A DNA stretch of 53,917 bases from an uncultured Acidobacteriota bacterium (GCA_903916735.1 CAIWXX010000092.1:1-53917); one strand, 5' to 3'; numbered from the stretch's first letter, positions 7,719 through 17,637 are shown. Numbers and translations are program-made. Notes: a model not told the origin generated them from the sequence alone.

Positions 7719-10558
7719 CTTTTCGAACTCCAGAGCGGCAGGATGATCTCTATCGTGGTTCCCATGCCGATGCCGCCGCTTTTCATTTCGATTTTTCCGT
7801 TCATCATTTCTATGAGCCGGCGAGAAATTGACAGACCGAGTCCGGTACCCCCGTATTTACGGGTTGTGCCACCTTCAGCCTGCATGAAAGGCTGAAAAAG
7901 TTCTCCTTGGACTTCAGGTGCGACTCCAATACCGGTATCTACAATTGAAATGCGAACAGAGGTTGTTTCCTCAGCAGGAGATGCATGCATGGTTACCGAT
8001 CCTTTGGCTGTGAACTTGACGGCATTGCCCAGCACGTTCAGCATAACCTGTTTGAGCTTTTGAGAATCCGCCCAAATACGATCGAGTTTTTCAGCCGGCG
8101 GCTCGATTTGCAGACTCAGCTTCTTTTGTTCAGCTTGCACGCGAACGAGAGCCTCAACATCAGTGAAGAGATCGGAGAGATGCACGTCTTCAATAGTCAC
8201 GCTCATCCGCCCGGCTTCGATCTTCGCAATATCCAGGACGTCATTGATCAAAGAGAGCAGGTGTCTGGAGCTATCATAGGCGATCTGAATGAATTCCAGC
8301 TCCTCTTCTCGGCTCACGACGGCGTTTTCCATGACGAGCTTGAGAAATCCCATGATCGAATTCAGCGGCGTTCGGAGTTCGTGACTGGTGTTTGCCAAAA
8401 ATTCGCTCTTCATTCGGTTTGCCTGTTCGGCTGCCAGGCGTGCAAGTTCGAGTTCGGCGTTTTGCGTTTCAAGTCTCTGGCTGTACATCGAGAGTTGTGC
8501 CTGCGATGCAGAGAGGCGGTTATAGGCTGCGGAGAGCTCAGCCGTGCGTTGCTGAGCTTCACCCTGAAGCTTCTTGAGATGAATGGCGTAGTCCAGAAGC
8601 CTTTCCTGCGCCTGATTCCGCTCGGTGATATCCATTCCCAGGAGGATGACCTGCCTCACAGCTCCATTCTCATCTTTTCTCACGACTGAGTTCCAGGAAA
8701 CAACCCGCTTTTCGCCGTTGATCCCGACGATGGCCATCGGAAAATCGACGACGTTTGAAGCCCAGCTTTCATCCAGGATCTGATCCAATTGCCATTCTGC
8801 TCCCGGTGGCATGAGGGTTTGACGCCAGTCAGTTCGAGTGAGATCACTCAATGCATGACCCGTTGATTGTTCGACGGCCGGATTGATGAACTCAAGGTTG
8901 CCTGTTTCGCCAATGACGAGCACCAGCAGTGGAGCGTTGGCGACAATATGATCAATCAGTGTCTTTTCAACTTCTACGGCTCTCTGAGCGATCCTCACCT
9001 GAGTCATATCATGGCCGACTCCAATGAACATGGGATCGAGGCCTGGGCGAGGGAGATATTTCCTGAATGACCAGAGAATCGGGCGATGAATACCTTCGAA
9101 TTCTAATTCGGCTTCAGCATTTCCCTCCTTCAGAGCCTTGGCAATCATGCGATCTGCCCGGCTTCGGGCCTCTGATCCACCAATGAAATTTACGAACTCT
9201 TGCCCTAGCAGATTTCCCTTTTCGACTAATCGTGCCAAGGCTCGGTTGGCAAAAAGAATTTTGCCGTCCAGATCGAGCACAACGGCGCCTTCACCGAGTT
9301 CATTCTGCAGGATGGAACTTAGGTCATCCGAGAGTTGCCGCCGGCTGCTTTCAACAATGACAGCCGTCAGGGCGATAAGGCCGAACAGTAGTAGAGCTGT
9401 CAGAACGATACCAAGGAACCGGCTTCTTGTGATCTCCTGTGCCAGTCTGTTGGCCTCCATGTCCATGCCAAGCAACCCGACAAAATTTCCACTGTTCCCT
9501 TTCAAGGGTGCCCAGGCTGTCACCCATGTCCCCCATTTGTCTGTGCTCACCGGCTCCATAGCCAAATGAGGATTTCGGAACAGCGCTTTGAGAAACTCGC
9601 TTGCTTCTTCATAAACATCACCAGGAGCCGAATAATCGCTTGAATGTGGATCCGTGCCATCAACCAGGAAAGTGAGTTGCTTGTTCCGCTCCGCAAGAAC
9701 ATAGGCAAAACGGATAGTCGAATCGCCGCGAATAAGTGAGTGAAGCTGACTCCAGGCAGGCTCCGGCGGCGTTGAGGTATCGAGTCGATCTTTCAGCAGA
9801 CAAGTCGTATCCAGCATGTGGGCAGCAGTGGAGATACGTTGAAGCATCGAGCTCTCGATGTCCTGCTTCCGATTTTCGCCCATTTTCTCGACGAACAGGC
9901 CGCCAATAGCGAAGATAAAAATCCCCGCAAACGCTAGCCACGAGATTTGCGCGCTGATTTTGCGCGCCAGGAATCCCCATTCAAGGGCCGTTCCGCAGAG
10001 GAGTTCTGGAATCAAGGGCAGGACCATGAAGACAAGAACGGCGACGAACAAAAGCCGTATTGCTTCGGCCAAAATATTTCCTGAAAAAAAAGCCGTCAGA
10101 ATCGCCCATCCTAAGATCACAATTGAAGCGACAATCGCACGGAAATGTGATCGCCATGACAGGACCATGGCGTCCGTGGCAATCCCTATGATGATCATTC
10201 CTGAGGCGAATCCCCACTTCACGCCGCCAAACACCAATATCAGGGCAATTGAACAAAACGAGATTGCCATCGCCAATGCGACATACCTGGTTTTGCACTT
10301 TTTCGCTGCCAGAGTGCCAGCCATTACAGCAACCGCAATCAGGACAGTTGCCTGCAAAAGAGGAGACACCCAGGATGGAAAGTAAAATATTTGCAGGACT
10401 TTGGCCCATTCACAAAGGGTCTGTAGGAAAGCCGTGGCTGCTACACGGCGCGATCCCAATCGCCGGGCCGCAAATGCAACAATGCCGATGGCTGCGAAGA
10501 AGAAACCCGCTGAAAACCACACGAAATCCAATCTGCTTCCGATGAGATTTTCAAGCAT
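7715..10558 (-). CDS. multi-TM sensor histidine kinase with PAS domains
   Basis: 947 aa. Residues about 10-190 form six to seven membrane helices. A helix at about 205-224 leads into a periplasmic sensor segment (226-375) and another TM (381-402). Two PAS domains follow (about 412-525 and 535-650), then a coiled coil (650-715), HisKA with phospho-acceptor His726 in SHELRTP, and a HATPase_c domain with N box NVLGNAVKFT (841-850), G1 DTGIGV and G2 GGTGLGLS (903-910). It is a complete kinase without its own receiver; the receiver is the overlapping downstream gene. The ligand is unknown. A remnant of another membrane sensor lies nearby at 6545-7031. Confidence 0.9.
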   Translation of the reverse strand: MLENLIGSRLDFVWFSAGFFFAAIGIVAFAARRLGSRRVAATAFLQTLCEWAKVLQIFYFPSWVSPLLQATVLIAVAVMAGTLAAKKCKTRYVALAMAISFCSIALILVFGGVKWGFASGMIIIGIATDAMVLSWRSHFRAIVASIVILGWAILTAFFSGNILAEAIRLLFVAVLVFMVLPLIPELLCGTALEWGFLARKISAQISWLAFAGIFIFAIGGLFVEKMGENRKQDIESSMLQRISTAAHMLDTTCLLKDRLDTSTPPEPAWSQLHSLIRGDSTIRFAYVLAERNKQLTFLVDGTDPHSSDYSAPGDVYEEASEFLKALFRNPHLAMEPVSTDKWGTWVTAWAPLKGNSGNFVGLLGMDMEANRLAQEITRSRFLGIVLTALLLFGLIALTAVIVESSRRQLSDDLSSILQNELGEGAVVLDLDGKILFANRALARLVEKGNLLGQEFVNFIGGSEARSRADRMIAKALKEGNAEAELEFEGIHRPILWSFRKYLPRPGLDPMFIGVGHDMTQVRIAQRAVEVEKTLIDHIVANAPLLVLVIGETGNLEFINPAVEQSTGHALSDLTRTDWRQTLMPPGAEWQLDQILDESWASNVVDFPMAIVGINGEKRVVSWNSVVRKDENGAVRQVILLGMDITERNQAQERLLDYAIHLKKLQGEAQQRTAELSAAYNRLSASQAQLSMYSQRLETQNAELELARLAAEQANRMKSEFLANTSHELRTPLNSIMGFLKLVMENAVVSREEELEFIQIAYDSSRHLLSLINDVLDIAKIEAGRMSVTIEDVHLSDLFTDVEALVRVQAEQKKLSLQIEPPAEKLDRIWADSQKLKQVMLNVLGNAVKFTAKGSVTMHASPAEETTSVRISIVDTGIGVAPEVQGELFQPFMQAEGGTTRKYGGTGLGLSISRRLIEMMNGKIEMKSGGIGMGTTIEIILPLWSSKR

Positions 10559-10884
10559 GCCAGAACCTTAATCGAGTTTATGGCAACCGCAACAAGAGTG
10601 TCAAACCCTTTGCAGCTGAAATTCTTTTTTTAGGAAGTGCCCCCGATTCCGCGGTATTTTTTGGGTAGGACATGGGGGCTGGGGTGGAGCCGAGATGAAG
10701 AGGAGAGGAGATAAGCAGAACTCTCAACATACCTCCACTCCACATTACCGCCGCCCTTGCATCAAGAGATTGGTCTCGATGGCAACCTGAATGCATCGGG
10801 ATGAGGACGAGTTGACTGTGCTGATGTCCTAAGGGAAAATAGGTTTTTAGTTAAGCTCTCTAACAGAAAGGCCGCAAGAAGGTC
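10559..10884. other. intergenic region between divergent kinase and mot operons
   Basis: 326 bp with no convincing gene. It must hold the divergent promoters for the histidine kinase (minus) and the mot operon (plus), but no clear sigma-70, sigma-28 or sigma-54 promoter or known riboswitch could be identified by eye. A purine-rich stretch lies around 10685-10715. Confidence 0.5.
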
Positions 10885-11744
10885 ATGATAGCTATTATTG
10901 GGGTCTTGGTAATTTTCGGAGCAGTGATAGGCGGGTTTCTTTGGGAGAAAGGCCCTCTCGGAGTGCTCATGCAGCCGGCTGAACTATTGATCATTGGCGG
11001 ATCAATGATCGGCACAATACTGGTGTCGACACCGGCCCCTATTCTGAAAAACTGATCGGTGGGCTGGGCCTCGTGTTTGGTTCCAAGAAGCCTTCCAAAG
11101 GTGCCTACCTGGATTTATTCTCACTGCTCTATGAACTCTTCACAGTCGCTCGTCGCGATGGGCTCATGAAGATTGAGAGCCACGTGGAGACTCCTGAAGC
11201 GAGTTCGATTTTTTCGAAGTACTCTTCATTTTTGGAAAATCATCATGCGGTGAATTTTCTTTGCGACACACTGAAGGTCATGGTGGGAGGTGGCATCGCG
11301 CCTCAGGACCTCGAAACATTGCTTGAATCAGAACTCGATACGCATCATGAAGAAGCCAGCAAACCCGTCACCGCGTTGACAAAAGTCGGCGATGCTCTTC
11401 CGGGGCTCGGTATCGTCGCCGCCGTTCTGGGAATCATCGTTACCATGCAGGCTGTTGGCGGGCCTCCTGAGGAGATTGGTCATAAAGTCGCTGCGGCACT
11501 GGTTGGGACTTTCCTTGGGATTCTTCTTTCATACGGCTTCGTATCGCCATTAGCAACGAATATGGAATTTCTGTGTTCCTTCGAAGCCCGCTATCTAATG
11601 TGCATCAAAGAATGCGTTCTGGCATTTGCTCGAGGCGCCACCCCGATCGTCGCCGTTGAGTTTGGCAGGAGAGTCATTTTCTCAGAAGATCGGCCGGGAT
11701 ATAATGAACTCGAAGAGCATTGCCGGGTTGCCATCAAGAAATAG
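10885..11744 (+). CDS. motA: flagellar stator protein MotA, interrupted by a frameshift
   Basis: MotA is the inner-membrane proton-channel subunit of the flagellar stator. The first 56 codons (10885-11052) give the canonical N-terminus with two membrane helices, including GVLMQPAELLIIGGS. They end at TGA 11053 straight after CTG AAA AAC. The frame then continues one base back (from CTG 11052) as LIGGLGLVFGSKKPSKGAYLDL through the cytoplasmic domain, helices 3 and 4 (PGLGIVAAVLGIIVTM and ALVGTFLGILLSYGF) and the stop at 11744. Restoring one A in the A5 run (11047-11051) would repair it, giving about 286 aa, the usual MotA length. It may be a sequencing or assembly error, a true mutation, or -1 frameshifting. 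motB follows 5 nt later. Confidence 0.85.
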
Positions 11745-11749
11745 CCGGA

Positions 11750-12559
11750 ATGAAAATGGATCAGCAATCTCCGATACGAATCGTTGTCCGGAAGAAAAAG
11801 GCCGGTCACGGCGGGCACCATGGCGGCGCCTGGAAGGTCGCCTATGCGGATTTCGTTACGGCCATGATGGCTCTCTTCATCGTGCTCTGGATTGTCGGGC
11901 AGAGCCAGAATGTTAAAAAAGCCGTCGTCGGATATTTCACTGATCCGACGGGTTACATGGACAAGGTGGCTGCAGCACGTGCCGGGCAGAGCGGATCCGG
12001 AGGCGGTACGCTCGGTGCACCTCAATCAGTGCCGCAGACTCAAAAAGTATCGATCATCAAAGAGAAGGAGGTTCTCCAAGCGACAGCCCTCAAGATCAAG
12101 GAACTCATAGCCCAGGTTCCACAGTTTCAACGATTGAAGGACAATATTGTCATCGAGCTGACGGATGAGGGGTTGCGAATTCAGCTCATCGAAACCGAAA
12201 AGGGCATGTTCTTTGCTTCTGGAAGCCCGACACCGGATCCAACTGCCGTTCAGCTCTTAGGGGCGCTGGCGCGGGAACTCTCGCAAATGGAGAACTCGCT
12301 TGTCATAGAAGGGCATACCGACAGCCATCCTTATGTCTCAAACACAGGATATTCGAATTGGGAGCTGTCCACAGATCGGGCCAACAACGCTCGACGAATC
12401 ATGGAAGAAAACGGACTGGCGCCTGGCCAAGTGAGCGAAGTCCGAGGATATGCTGACCGGAAGCTGCGATATTCAGATCCTTATGATCCTCGCAATCGCC
12501 GGATCAGCATCATTGTCAAATATGCTGACCAACCGGAGCCGCCAAAGAGGGAACCATAA
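11750..12559 (+). CDS. motB: flagellar stator protein MotB (OmpA-like peptidoglycan anchor)
   Basis: 269 aa from ATG 11750; an in-frame ATG at 11756 is also possible. The N-terminal basic, His/Gly-rich tail (KKKAGHGGHHGG) precedes WKVAYADFVTAMMALFIVLWI. This is the MotB plug/TM segment with the essential channel Asp in YADF. A linker follows, then an OmpA/MotB domain (about 120-255) with GHTDSHPY and the NWELSTDRAN motif that binds peptidoglycan. With MotA it forms the stator. Its stop overlaps the next start (TAATG). Confidence 0.92.
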   Translation: MKMDQQSPIRIVVRKKKAGHGGHHGGAWKVAYADFVTAMMALFIVLWIVGQSQNVKKAVVGYFTDPTGYMDKVAAARAGQSGSGGGTLGAPQSVPQTQKVSIIKEKEVLQATALKIKELIAQVPQFQRLKDNIVIELTDEGLRIQLIETEKGMFFASGSPTPDPTAVQLLGALARELSQMENSLVIEGHTDSHPYVSNTGYSNWELSTDRANNARRIMEENGLAPGQVSEVRGYADRKLRYSDPYDPRNRRISIIVKYADQPEPPKREP

Positions 12560-13785
12560 TGATGAATCAAGCCAGACGAGCTCGCATCCTTATCGTCGAA
12601 GATGATCCTACCGCCCGTATGCTCGTCAAGCGCATTCTCGGCACTAAGGGTCTCTACGATCTCGACGTCGCCTCTGATGGCGAAACGGGGCTCCAGAAAG
12701 CACGCGAATTCCATCCGGATTTGATCATCAGCGATTACATGATGCCCGGCATGGACGGAATGGAGCTCTGCCGGGCTATCAAGGCCGATGACGCATTTGG
12801 AAATCCGATCTTCATGATCCTCACAGCCATGAACGAATCAGATCGCAAGACTCAAGGCCTTGAAGGCGGTGCCGATGAGTATATCTCCAAACCTCCGATC
12901 GCGGATGATTTTGTCCCCAAGGTCAACGCCTTCCTCAGGATCAAGCGACTCCAGGACCAACTTCGGGCCGATAAGAAGGAACTTGAGCTCCTGAACGCGC
13001 GCCTGGAGCAGTCCTTCCTGGATCTGGTTCGTCTGGTGACGCGTTTGATCGATATTCGAGTACCAGGAGCTCATGAAAAAGGAAATCGCTCGGCAAAGGT
13101 TTCTGTGTGGATTGCCCAAAAGCTGCTCCTGGCCGATGATGTTATCCGCGATCTTGAATTGGCCGCGCATTTGAGGGAAGTCGGGAAGATCGGAATACCC
13201 GAACAGGTTTCCAGAAAACATACGTTCGAATTGGAACCCGAAGAGTGGCCGGTATTTGCACGGCATCCGGTTTTCGCCGAGATGACAACGATGGAGGTCG
13301 AGCGTCTGCGAAATGTCGGCCTCATCCTCCGGCACCAGCTCGAAAACGTGGATGGCACCGGCTATCCGGATCATCTCGTAGGCGATGAAATTCCTCTTCC
13401 ATCACGGATCCTCCGGTGCATCGCCGGCTATGAAGACTTCCGAAAATCCATTCCTCAATCGACATCCCATCGTGACGCAATCTCGACCTTGCAGGTGGAG
13501 CATCATGGTGTCTTTGATCCGGCTATTTTACAGCTCCTGGCTGAGTATCTCACAACCACAGAAGACACTGCATGGCTTGCTGACAAAATCGCAGTGTCTG
13601 TCGTTGAGCTTGCTGACGGGATGAAACTGGCAGCAGACCTCATCACAAGCAGCGGCGTGAAGCTTCTGCCGACCGGCGCGAAACTGACATCTCGCATGGT
13701 TGAACACATCCAGAATCACCATGCCAATGATCCTATCATTGCCAGCGTCATTGTCTGGAGAGGTAGCAGTAGCGAGATGAGCTGA
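12559..13785 (+). CDS. response regulator with degenerate HD-GYP output domain
   Basis: 408 aa. The receiver domain (about 8-125) has acidic pocket VEDDP, phospho-Asp in IISDYMMPG, LTAMN and SKPP. A coiled-coil linker (128-150) leads to an HD-GYP-like domain (about 150-400). The metal-binding HD is changed to RE (AAHLREVGKIGIP), and the HHE motif is altered (RHQLENVDGTGYP), although the GYP and G-K-I-P framework is kept. The domain is therefore probably not an active c-di-GMP phosphodiesterase and may act as a binding scaffold. Its start overlaps the motB stop by one base (TAATG), so it is coupled to the stator genes and likely modulates motor function (inference). Confidence 0.85.
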   Translation: MMNQARRARILIVEDDPTARMLVKRILGTKGLYDLDVASDGETGLQKAREFHPDLIISDYMMPGMDGMELCRAIKADDAFGNPIFMILTAMNESDRKTQGLEGGADEYISKPPIADDFVPKVNAFLRIKRLQDQLRADKKELELLNARLEQSFLDLVRLVTRLIDIRVPGAHEKGNRSAKVSVWIAQKLLLADDVIRDLELAAHLREVGKIGIPEQVSRKHTFELEPEEWPVFARHPVFAEMTTMEVERLRNVGLILRHQLENVDGTGYPDHLVGDEIPLPSRILRCIAGYEDFRKSIPQSTSHRDAISTLQVEHHGVFDPAILQLLAEYLTTTEDTAWLADKIAVSVVELADGMKLAADLITSSGVKLLPTGAKLTSRMVEHIQNHHANDPIIASVIVWRGSSSEMS

Positions 13786-13851
13786 TCAAGCGCTTGAATG
13801 ATCAGAACCCAGGATTCAGCACCTCGGCACTCGGAGCTGAGGAGTGATGAT

Positions 13852-15258
13852 CTACTTGCTTTTGCCGAAAAGTCGTGACAGGAATCCGCCACCAGTGGGC
13901 TTTTTCTGCGCGGGTGAGGCTGGCTGTTTCCGAGGGGGCGCCGCGGCTACTGGAGGCCGGATTGGTGGTTTTGGACGAATCGGCATTCCAGGTCCGCCGG
14001 TCTCAGGAAGCCCTGGTGGGGGAGGCGCGGCAGCGCGTTTAGGCTGTGGAGCATCCTTCTGCTGTTGCTGAATCGGCGTGTAGTTTTCAGTCGGTGGTTC
14101 CAGATCACCACCGCTCTTTTCTCCGGGCCAGACGAATTTTATTTTATAGTTGCCAAGCTCAATGTCGTCCCCGCTTGTCAGATTATTTTGCTCGATCTGC
14201 ACATCATTGACAATAGTGCCATTCGTACTGTTTAGATCCTTGATGATCCATGCACCTTGCGAATCCTTGAAGATGGATGTGTGATAGCGGGAAACACTCG
14301 TGTCGGGAAGGCATAAATCATTTGTTTGATCGCGGCCTATACGAGTGGCATCCTTGAAAAGCACATGCTCGAATGTGACATTTTCAAGGGTAATGATGAG
14401 TTTCGGAAGAGTTAGGGCATCCACTATTTGCGTTTTTTGTATCCCACTGGCACTCGATGCTGAGCCTGTATCAAGTATTTCGCTGGCTGAGGCTTTCAAA
14501 TGCTGAGGGGCGATCGGTGTCACGTCTTCGGATCCCAGAGGTTGAGAGATATCTTTGGCGAGCGGGGTCGCCGCGGCAGCAATTGCGATGGGCTGGGCAC
14601 TCGGTTCGAGAATCGGCGTGGCAGGCTCGGCTGCTTTCTCGATAGGCCCCGCCATTGGCGCTGGAATAACTGCCGCCGGTTCCACAAGGGCGACAGGAGG
14701 CTTCTGAACAGGTTGGACAGCAGGAGGAGCTTCGATGATTGCGGCAGCGATGATGGGTGGGATGTCAATCGGAGTCGAAGCTGCTTGATGTGTCGGCGTC
14801 GATAATGGCTGCACAGGCGGTTGTTCCGTCACCAGGATTGCGGGAGCCGTTGATGGAGCCGGCATATCGCTCGTTTCATTTGGCGCGATCATTGTCTTCG
14901 CAATGATCTCTTGATTCCTCTCGGAAGGAGGGGGATTCTGCGACGCAGTGAAGCCGGTGCTTGCCGTCACGACGGCCTGGTTCGCGGTGTCTGATGGTGT
15001 GATATCCACTGGTATGATCCGCATCGCATCTCGCGTTGTTGAATCGGGTGGAGATATTTCGATCGGATGCGGTGTGACTTCGACGGGATTCGGCGTCGAT
15101 GCGTCGCTTTCAATTTCGATCGTGATATGGCCGATCTGCCATCGATCACCTGCTTGAATCGGTTTCGCGGGGCCACCCGCTTCAGACGAGAACGTTGCCG
15201 ACCGTTCCAGTTTGAATCGCAGCAGATTGTCTCCAAACTTGATGAGCAGGTTGTACAT
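13852..15258 (-). CDS. FHA-domain protein with long Pro/Ala-rich linker
   Basis: 468 aa. A short N-terminal beta-rich segment (1-52) is followed by a low-complexity Pro/Ala/Ile-rich linker (about 55-280). A canonical FHA domain (285-377) has GRD (308-310), the phosphothreonine-binding S-x-x-H (323-326) and NSTNGT (343-348). A Pro-rich C-terminal tail ends in a basic GGGFLSRLFGKSK. FHA domains bind pThr peptides, often in kinase, secretion or cell-envelope assemblies; no kinase is nearby. It is 4 nt from the upstream aminotransferase gene on the same strand, which suggests an operon. Confidence 0.85.
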   Translation of the reverse strand: MYNLLIKFGDNLLRFKLERSATFSSEAGGPAKPIQAGDRWQIGHITIEIESDASTPNPVEVTPHPIEISPPDSTTRDAMRIIPVDITPSDTANQAVVTASTGFTASQNPPPSERNQEIIAKTMIAPNETSDMPAPSTAPAILVTEQPPVQPLSTPTHQAASTPIDIPPIIAAAIIEAPPAVQPVQKPPVALVEPAAVIPAPMAGPIEKAAEPATPILEPSAQPIAIAAAATPLAKDISQPLGSEDVTPIAPQHLKASASEILDTGSASSASGIQKTQIVDALTLPKLIITLENVTFEHVLFKDATRIGRDQTNDLCLPDTSVSRYHTSIFKDSQGAWIIKDLNSTNGTIVNDVQIEQNNLTSGDDIELGNYKIKFVWPGEKSGGDLEPPTENYTPIQQQQKDAPQPKRAAAPPPPGLPETGGPGMPIRPKPPIRPPVAAAPPRKQPASPAQKKPTGGGFLSRLFGKSK

Positions 15259-15262
15259 GAAT

Positions 15263-16504
15263 TCACCGCCCGGAGCGAGCTTCAGGGGATTTCATCCACT
15301 CCGAAACCAATTCAGCCAATATGGCCACCCCTTTTTGAAGATTCTCCGGTCCTTCTTTTGAATAGGCAAGACGAAGTGTGTTCTTCCCGGCTCCGTTGAC
15401 ATGGAACGGGCTGCCGATAATGTAGGCAACTCCACGGTCAACACTCGCCGACAACATGGCTTCCGTATCAATGTGCTCAGGGAGCCTGACCCAGGCAAAA
15501 AATCCGCCCCGGGGCTCAGTCCATGTGACACCCGCTGGCATAGAATCCCGAAGAGCCTGGACGAGAGTATTTCTACGCCCGTAGTAAAAACTACGGATGT
15601 TCAAAACATGCCGGGCGAGATGGCCGCCGCGGCAGTATCCTAGAACAATCTCCTGATCGAGGGTTGATGAACAGATGTCGGCTGCTTCCTTGGCGATTTC
15701 GACCTTGGGCAAAAAGCCGGCATCAGCGCAAACCCACGCTGTCCGCAAGCCGGGGGTGAGAATCTTGCTGAAACTGCTGAGATAGATGACGCGCCCTTCG
15801 TTATCCAGGGATTTTATAGTTGGAGTGTCGGGCCGGTCGCCGAAATAGAGCTCATAATATGGGTCGTCCTCGATAATAACAAAGTCATGCTTCCGGGCAA
15901 TCGTAAGAACTTCCCGGCGCTTCGCAGTCGACATTGTGATTCCGGAGGGATTCTGAAAGGATGGTATCGTGTAGAGGAGCTTCACACGACGCCTCTGGGC
16001 CTTGAGTCTGATCACCGTTGTTTCAAGATCCTCGGTGACGATTCCATCATCGACCTGGTTGATCCCTATCAGTTCTGCTCCTGAATTGCGGAGGGCCGCG
16101 ATGCCCCCGGTATAGCTCGGCAGTTCAACGAGTGCCACATCACCGGGCGAGAGCAGTACGTCGGCCAAAAGCCTCAACGCCTGCTGACTGCCACTCGTAA
16201 GGAGAATATTCTCGGGGTTCGTCATCACGCCGCGTGTTTTCATGAAGTCGGCAAGCCATTCGATGAGCTCACGGTTTCCTCGTGTCAGCCCATATTGGAA
16301 TGATGCTGCTCCACGACGGCTATACGCTTCCTCCAATAGTTGCCGAATGATGTCCATTGGAAAAGTCTCGATACTCGGATATCCTCCAGCCAACGAGATA
16401 ATTCCCGGCTTTTGAGTCAGGTGGGCCATTCTTCGGATCGGGGATGGGATCATCAGATTGGCGTTAGCGGAATAGAAATTGGAATAATCCATAAATTTTC
16501 TCAC
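15263..16504 (-). CDS. PLP-dependent aminotransferase (class I/II, LysN/2-aminoadipate type)
   Basis: 413 aa. Fold type I aminotransferase features are present: SLAGGYPSIETFP near the N-terminus, LTSGSQQALRLLADVL, the PSYTGG segment, YTIPSFQNPSG, the Asp contacting the pyridine nitrogen in IIEDDPYYEL, and the Schiff-base Lys in SSFSKILTPGLRTAWV. This resembles the multisubstrate 2-aminoadipate/aromatic aminotransferase group; the substrate cannot be fixed. The start is GTG 16504 or ATG 16492 (MDYSNFYS), the latter plausible by homology. It probably shares a transcript with the FHA gene downstream. Confidence 0.88.
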   Translation of the reverse strand: MRKFMDYSNFYSANANLMIPSPIRRMAHLTQKPGIISLAGGYPSIETFPMDIIRQLLEEAYSRRGAASFQYGLTRGNRELIEWLADFMKTRGVMTNPENILLTSGSQQALRLLADVLLSPGDVALVELPSYTGGIAALRNSGAELIGINQVDDGIVTEDLETTVIRLKAQRRRVKLLYTIPSFQNPSGITMSTAKRREVLTIARKHDFVIIEDDPYYELYFGDRPDTPTIKSLDNEGRVIYLSSFSKILTPGLRTAWVCADAGFLPKVEIAKEAADICSSTLDQEIVLGYCRGGHLARHVLNIRSFYYGRRNTLVQALRDSMPAGVTWTEPRGGFFAWVRLPEHIDTEAMLSASVDRGVAYIIGSPFHVNGAGKNTLRLAYSKEGPENLQKGVAILAELVSEWMKSPEARSGR

Positions 16505-16695
16505 AGGACGAATTTCATAGCTTCAAACTAAACGCGGATAGAGTATTTGTCAAATAGATTCTGGGAGTCTGGCTCAGAACCGCACCAGAACACTCATCGC
16601 CACGCTTGACCGATATTCGGCGAGTGTCTACGGCTTTTATGAAGTCACGCGGTTGATAGGAAAATTATCATACTCTCATGGCCGGCACTTTTGCT

Positions 16696-17625
16696 TTACA
16701 GCCGGAGTCCGCTTAATCCGCCAGGCACTTTCAACATATTCACAAACTCCTTCGCCCGGGACTGAATCTGAGCCCGAGTTGTGTGGCCAATTGAATCGAG
16801 CCCGAATCCCTCACATGTGAAGGATGCCACGATAGTGCCAAAAATTGCAGCTCGGCGAAGGCTGTCGTTGTCTACTTTGCCGACGCGATCCAGATAGCCG
16901 AGAAATCCTGCGGCATAAGTGTCCCCGGCGCCGGTTGGATCCTGGACCCACTCGAGTGGATAGGCCGGAAGCAGATACACCATGTCTTGTCGCATTACGA
17001 AGCTGCCATATTCGCCGCGCTTAATGACGACTGTGGTAGGGCCCCATTCCAACAGTTTCTGGCAGGCTTTGAAAACATTAGGTTCATCGGTCAGTTCAAT
17101 CGCCTCGGAATCGTTGATGAAAAAGAGATTGACGCGGCGCAGGACCTGCTGAAGCAGATCCTTCTTGCCGCTGATCCAGAAATTCATGGTGTCACAGGCT
17201 GTAAATCGTGGAGAGAGGACCTGATCAAGAACATTCAATTGCAGTTCCGGATCGATGTTCCCCAGAAAGGCGACTGGACTGGACTTGTAAATTTCGGGGA
17301 GTTTTGGTGAGAACTCGGCGAAAACATTCAGTTCCGTGCAAAGGCTCGTCCGATGATTCATGTTCTGGCTGTATTCTCCCTTCCAGCGGAATGTCTTGCC
17401 TTCCGGGACGACTTCCAAACCAGTCAGATCAATTCTCTTGCCTCTCAGAAAATCCATGTCCGAGTGAGGGAAATCTCCTCCGACGACACCGACCAATCTG
17501 ACGTCGGTGAAGAGGGATGCAGCGATTGAGAAAAACGAAGCCGATCCGCCAAGAACGTCCGTCACTTCACCATGAGGTGTCTTGATAGAATCTAGAACAA
17601 CAGAACCGACGACAACGATCGACAT
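16696..17625 (-). CDS. PfkB-family carbohydrate/nucleoside kinase
   Basis: 309 aa ribokinase-fold protein: an N-terminal VVGSVVLDS strand, the DVLGGSASFFSIAAS glycine motif, and the C-terminal DPTGAGDTYAAGFLG anion hole with catalytic Asp. It follows the MTA phosphorylase gene by 12 nt with an AGAGG-type RBS. This linkage suggests a role in methylthioadenosine or purine/ribose salvage, for example phosphorylating the released sugar or nucleoside. The family also includes adenosine, fructose and ribose kinases, so the substrate is an inference. Confidence 0.85.
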   Translation of the reverse strand: MSIVVVGSVVLDSIKTPHGEVTDVLGGSASFFSIAASLFTDVRLVGVVGGDFPHSDMDFLRGKRIDLTGLEVVPEGKTFRWKGEYSQNMNHRTSLCTELNVFAEFSPKLPEIYKSSPVAFLGNIDPELQLNVLDQVLSPRFTACDTMNFWISGKKDLLQQVLRRVNLFFINDSEAIELTDEPNVFKACQKLLEWGPTTVVIKRGEYGSFVMRQDMVYLLPAYPLEWVQDPTGAGDTYAAGFLGYLDRVGKVDNDSLRRAAIFGTIVASFTCEGFGLDSIGHTTRAQIQSRAKEFVNMLKVPGGLSGLRL

Positions 17626-17637
17626 ATGATTAACCTC

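Noticed and set aside
7985-8689. 234-codon open frame on the plus strand inside the histidine kinase
   Set aside because: It is antisense to a well-supported kinase and has low-complexity, unrecognisable translation with no RBS.
9858-10385. 175-codon plus-strand frame antisense to the kinase N-terminus
   Set aside because: It mirrors the transmembrane codons of the real gene and shows no family resemblance.
14500-14805. 101-codon Arg-rich frame opposite the FHA linker
   Set aside because: It is the reverse reading of the Pro/Ala-rich linker codons.
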